7,487 nucleotides of DNA from Propionibacteriaceae bacterium (GTDB lineage: Bacteria; Actinomycetota; Actinomycetes; Propionibacteriales; Propionibacteriaceae). The stretch spans positions 1 through 7,487 of the forward strand of contig CAJPNZ010000130.1 in the NCBI GenBank assembly GCA_905372155.1, read 5' to 3'. The translations under genes were made by a program, and so were the position numbers. This document shows positions 4,905 to 7,487 of this stretch, one piece after another. The notes beneath the pieces are model-generated. The model saw nothing but the letters and a program-made list of their open reading frames with translations. It was not told where the DNA came from and did no database searches. Numbering within the stretch: position 1 is the stretch's first letter; the number at the start of each line of letters is the position of its first letter.

Positions 4905-6758
4905 TCAGCTCTCGGGGCGTTCCAGCTCGATGCCGTCGAGACCCTCGCTGGCCTCTTGCCGCGACTTCTCCCGGGCGGCCTCCGCGTTGAGCTGGTGGGT
5001 GAGTTTCGTCAACGACTCCGGGTCCGAGCCGTCGACGGTGTCCAGCAGCTCCGGGTCGAGCGGCGGGACGCTGACCCGGTTGATCAGCTCGTGGTTGGTG
5101 GCGGTGCGTTCCTCGTCGCCGCTGAACAGCACCTCGTGCATCTTCTCGTTGGGGCGCAGGCCCGTGAAGATGATCTTGATGTTCTTCCCGGAGCGGCGGA
5201 TGAGACCCTTGGCGACGTCGAGGATGCGGACGGGCTCGCCCATGTCGAGCACCAGCACGTCGGCGGGCCGCCCGATGGCGCCGGCCTGGATGGTCAGCTC
5301 ACAGGCCTCCGGAATGGTCATGAAGTAGCGGGTGATGTCGGGGTGGGTGACGGTCAGCGGGCCGCCCGCCTCGATCTGGGCGGTGAAGGTGTGCAGCATC
5401 GAGCCGCGCGAACCCAGCACGTTGCCGAACCGCACCGAGAGCCAGGTGCGGCCCGTCTTGCGGGCGTAGAACGCGGTCAGTTCCTCGGCCAGGCGTTTGG
5501 TCTTGCCCAGCACGCTGGTGGCGTCGGCGGCCTTGTCGGTGGAGACGTTGACGAGCCGCTGCACCCCGTACTTCTCGGCGGCGCGCAGCACGTTGAGGGT
5601 GCCGAGGGTGTTGGTCTTCCAGCCCTCGAGGGGGTACTGCTCCAGCATCGGAAGGTGCTTGAGTGCCGCGGCGTGGAAGAGCACGTCGGGGCGGTGGTCG
5701 GCGAACACCTTGTCCAGGGCGTCGTAGTCGCGGATGTCGCAGAGCACCATGTTCGGGGTGTCCAGGAGACCCTGGTTGAAGATCGACAGCTGCGTGCCGT
5801 GCAGACCGGATTCGTCGCGGTCCAGCATCACGAGTTCCTTGGGGCCGAAACGGTAGACCTGCCGCGCGATCTCCGAACCGATGGAACCGCCCGCGCCGGT
5901 GATGAGCACGACCTTCCCGGACAGGTAGTCGGCGATCTCGCCCAGGTTGGTCTGGATCTGGGCGCGACCCAGCAGGTCGGTGACGTCGAGGGCGTGGAGG
6001 TTGGACAGCTGCACCTGTCCGCTGACGATCTCGCGGGTCGGCGGCATGACGAGGACGTTCAGGTCGGCCTCGTCGGCGATCGCGGAGATCTCTCGCATGA
6101 ACTGCCGGTCCGCCGTCGGGATGGCGACGATCACGGTGCGGGCCCCGTTCCGGGATGCGGCGTCCACGAGGTTCTCGCGCGTTCCGAGCACCTTCGCGCC
6201 GGAGATGTGGAGGTTCTTGCGGCTCGGGTCGTCGTCGATGAAACCGACGATGCGGTAGGGGGCGTCGGGGTCGTACTCGAGGAGCCGGCCGAGCTGCTGA
6301 CCCGCGTTGCCGGCGCCGTAGACGATCACCGGTTCCGCGGACGAGTCGTGCCGCGACGGACGCATCACGGAGCGGGCGATGAACCGGCCGGCGGCCATGA
6401 GGATCACGGCGACGAAGGGCACGGTGAAGGTCACGACCCTGGGGTAGGTGGAGGGGGCGTAGAGGGCGAACAGCACCGCGAGCCCCGCGCCGATGCCCAG
6501 CGCCACGACCGCGAGGAGCGCGGTTTCCTCGAACGACGCGATGCCGTGCCTGCCCCGGTAGAGCTTGGTGGCGAACCCGATCGCGATCTGCAGCACCATC
6601 GCGGAGGCCGCGTAGATGAGGACGATCTGGGTCTGTTCGCCGGTGAGGACGAAGTTGTAGCGGGTCAGCACGAGCCCCAGGGCGGCAACCGCCCAGGTCA
6701 GGGCGTCCCAGACCGCCAGTCCGGTCCGCACCAGACCGACGCGATTACTCTTGCTCAA
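4905..6758 (-). CDS. Membrane-anchored nucleotide-sugar epimerase/dehydratase (CapD/WbpM/PglF type)
   Basis: A 617-residue protein, normal for the long form of this family. The N-terminus (about 10-130) holds four membrane spans. A first Rossmann-like domain follows, with V-Y-G-A-G-N-A-G-Q-Q-L-G (146-157) and F-I-D-D-D-P (173-178). The catalytic SDR domain begins at T-G-A-G-G-S-I-G-S-E-I (287-297, NAD-binding). It continues with D313-R-D-E, H-A-A-A-L-K-H (362-368), S-T-D-K-A (406-410), S-V-L-G-K-T-K-R-L-A-E (415-425) and G-L-R-P-N-E-K (533-539). Such enzymes convert UDP-GlcNAc to 4-keto-6-deoxy sugars by 4,6-dehydration, often the first step to a bacillosamine- or FucNAc-like sugar. The Tyr of the SDR Y-x-x-x-K motif is Leu417 here; long-form members usually have Met, so loss of Tyr is expected. 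The start is TTG 6758-6756, with AGGAG (6770-6766) seven bases upstream; a longer in-frame start at 6965 would read through the divergent promoter. Confidence 0.9.
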   Translation of the reverse strand: MSKSNRVGLVRTGLAVWDALTWAVAALGLVLTRYNFVLTGEQTQIVLIYAASAMVLQIAIGFATKLYRGRHGIASFEETALLAVVALGIGAGLAVLFALYAPSTYPRVVTFTVPFVAVILMAAGRFIARSVMRPSRHDSSAEPVIVYGAGNAGQQLGRLLEYDPDAPYRIVGFIDDDPSRKNLHISGAKVLGTRENLVDAASRNGARTVIVAIPTADRQFMREISAIADEADLNVLVMPPTREIVSGQVQLSNLHALDVTDLLGRAQIQTNLGEIADYLSGKVVLITGAGGSIGSEIARQVYRFGPKELVMLDRDESGLHGTQLSIFNQGLLDTPNMVLCDIRDYDALDKVFADHRPDVLFHAAALKHLPMLEQYPLEGWKTNTLGTLNVLRAAEKYGVQRLVNVSTDKAADATSVLGKTKRLAEELTAFYARKTGRTWLSVRFGNVLGSRGSMLHTFTAQIEAGGPLTVTHPDITRYFMTIPEACELTIQAGAIGRPADVLVLDMGEPVRILDVAKGLIRRSGKNIKIIFTGLRPNEKMHEVLFSGDEERTATNHELINRVSVPPLDPELLDTVDGSDPESLTKLTHQLNAEAAREKSRQEASEGLDGIELERPES

Positions 6759-6798
6759 CGCTTCACTCCTCACAGCCGGAACCTCAAGCGCGATCCTA
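6756..6798 (-). promoter_or_regulatory. Promoter -10 box, RBS and TTG start of the epimerase gene
   Basis: On the minus strand TAGGAT (6798-6793) fits TANNNT and predicts a start near 6786, giving a leader of about 28 nt. AGGAG (6770-6766) is seven bases before TTG 6758. The -35 region is poor. Unlike the glycosyltransferase and polymerase genes, this gene has a normal ribosome site. Confidence 0.5.
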
Positions 6799-6865
6799 TC
6801 GTGGCCGGCGGGGGTGAACCGCCCGACGGGGCCCCGCGCCCCGACCGGGCAGCCGTGCCGCGTGG

Positions 6866-6871
6866 TAGCGT
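6866..6871 (+). promoter_or_regulatory. -10 box for the right-end membrane protein gene
   Basis: TAGCGT is followed by six bases (TGCGGC) and a predicted start at 6878. This gives a leader of about 27 nt to ATG 6905. AAGAGG at 6897-6902 is the only Shine-Dalgarno-like run. It is too close to ATG 6905 but well placed for GTG 6908. Confidence 0.4.
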
Positions 6872-6904
6872 TGCGGCATTGTCCCGACCCGGTTTCAAGA
6901 GGTG

Positions 6905-7487
6905 ATGGTGCCCGAGCGCGACGCCCCGACCAGCAGGTGGTGCATGCTCGGGGCGGTCGTTTCATTCGGTGTCGTCCCCCTGATCCTGCTCCTCGGCCTG
7001 GTCGATTCGAGGCGGATGCCGAACGGCCATTTCGGGCCGTGGACGCTTTTCCTGATCGTCGGTGGAGTGGCCGTCGTCGTCGGGGTGCCGCTGGCGTTGA
7101 GGGCGGGGGCCTGGGCGCGCACCTCCCGTCCCGGACGCTGGCTGGTCGCGGCCTTCGCCTTGCTGATCGCCTGGGGAATCGTCTCGGGTCTCACCCACGT
7201 CCAGGTCGCCTACGAACGTCTCGGGTCGCGGGGTTCGGTCGTCGTCCCCCACGCCTACGTGGTGGTGCCGATGCTGAGCGCGCTGATCGCCTGCCTGATG
7301 GGGTGGGCCGTCGCCCACGCCGTCGAGCGACGGCTCCTGCCCGCGCTGCTGGCCTGCGTCGGTTGGGCGGTTCTGGCGGTGGTGGCCGTGGCTCTGGTCC
7401 GGATGGCGGTAAGCGGCGCCTGGGGGCAGCGTCTCAACACCCCCCTGGCGGGGGCGGCGAGCGTCCATGTCGCCCTGCTGCTGGGGG
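6905..7487 (+). CDS. Multi-pass membrane protein, N-terminal part (runs off right edge)
   Basis: An open frame of 194 codons continues past the end of the window, with strongly G/C-biased third positions. After a short charged start (M-V-P-E-R-D-A-P) it contains about six hydrophobic spans, roughly at residues 14-34, 47-65, 78-95, 121-140, 145-167 and 185 onward. The loops carry few charges. The region around R-L-N-T-P-L (about 176-181), just before a new span, resembles the loop preceding a helix in O-antigen ligase/polymerase proteins. It could be a second Wzy/WaaL-like protein of the locus, but this is only a weak resemblance and I do not recognise the family. The start could be GTG 6902, ATG 6905 or GTG 6908; the last has the best spacing from AAGAGG. 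It is transcribed divergently from the epimerase gene. Confidence 0.65.
   Translation, partial: MVPERDAPTSRWCMLGAVVSFGVVPLILLLGLVDSRRMPNGHFGPWTLFLIVGGVAVVVGVPLALRAGAWARTSRPGRWLVAAFALLIAWGIVSGLTHVQVAYERLGSRGSVVVPHAYVVVPMLSALIACLMGWAVAHAVERRLLPALLACVGWAVLAVVAVALVRMAVSGAWGQRLNTPLAGAASVHVALLLG

Noticed and set aside
4956..6905. 649-codon open frame on the plus strand opposite the epimerase/dehydratase
   Set aside because: Its translation is a string of Val/Gly/Glu/His/Arg repeats typical of an antisense frame in high-GC DNA. The minus-strand protein carries all the catalytic motifs of its family.
6759..6965. N-terminal extension of the epimerase/dehydratase to 6965
   Set aside because: The extra 69 residues are Arg/Pro/Gly-rich, would cover the divergent promoter region, and lie upstream of a well-placed AGGAG and TTG.
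1..7487. tRNA or rRNA genes, CRISPR arrays, complete insertion sequences
   Set aside because: I looked for cloverleaf-like arms, regular spaced repeats, transposase motifs and terminal inverted repeats with target duplications, and found none.

Overview
This is a high-GC window with strongly G/C-ending codons, GTG and TTG starts, and -10 boxes of the TANNNT type placed six bases before a start codon. These traits point to an actinobacterium. The gene order and protein flavour suggest Propionibacteriaceae or a relative, but that is inference. The window is part of a cell-surface polysaccharide (capsule or exopolysaccharide) biosynthesis locus of the Wzx/Wzy type.

Layout, left to right. (1) The first 55 bases hold the start of a leftward nucleotide-sugar dehydrogenase gene (only 18 codons in the window), with its own Shine-Dalgarno and a probable -10 box. 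A hairpin at 121-155 separates it from the next gene. (2) A leftward GT4-like glycosyltransferase (172-1245). (3) A 68-base divergent promoter region, where both flanking genes look leaderless. (4) A rightward two-gene unit: an O-antigen polymerase/ligase-like membrane protein (1314-2603) overlapping a Wzx-like flippase (2593-3891), closed by a hairpin terminator (3898-3930). (5) A 356-base gene-free stretch, 3892-4247, rich in inverted repeats. It contains a probable promoter at about 4022 and a predicted leader of about 214 nt with three strong stem-loops. (6) A PIG-L/LmbE-type N-deacetylase starting at TTG 4248. (7) Converging on it, 18 bases away, a long membrane-anchored nucleotide-sugar epimerase/dehydratase of the CapD/WbpM/PglF type (4905-6758, minus strand), also with a TTG start. 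(8) A divergent intergenic region (6759-6904), then the first 194 codons of an unidentified multi-pass membrane protein running off the right edge.

How the genes fit together (inference from families): the epimerase/dehydratase and the nucleotide-sugar dehydrogenase would make activated sugars such as 6-deoxy-4-keto or uronic sugars. The glycosyltransferase adds a sugar to the lipid-linked repeat unit. The deacetylase would remove an N-acetyl group from a sugar in the pathway. The flippase moves the lipid-linked unit across the membrane, and the polymerase/ligase-like protein joins units or attaches the chain. The sugar structure cannot be read from the sequence.

The protein-coding content is ordinary for such loci. 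The part least explained by known features is the structured leader region in front of the deacetylase (about 4034-4247). It contains two mutually exclusive stems and could be a cis-acting regulatory RNA. I do not recognise it as a known riboswitch class.
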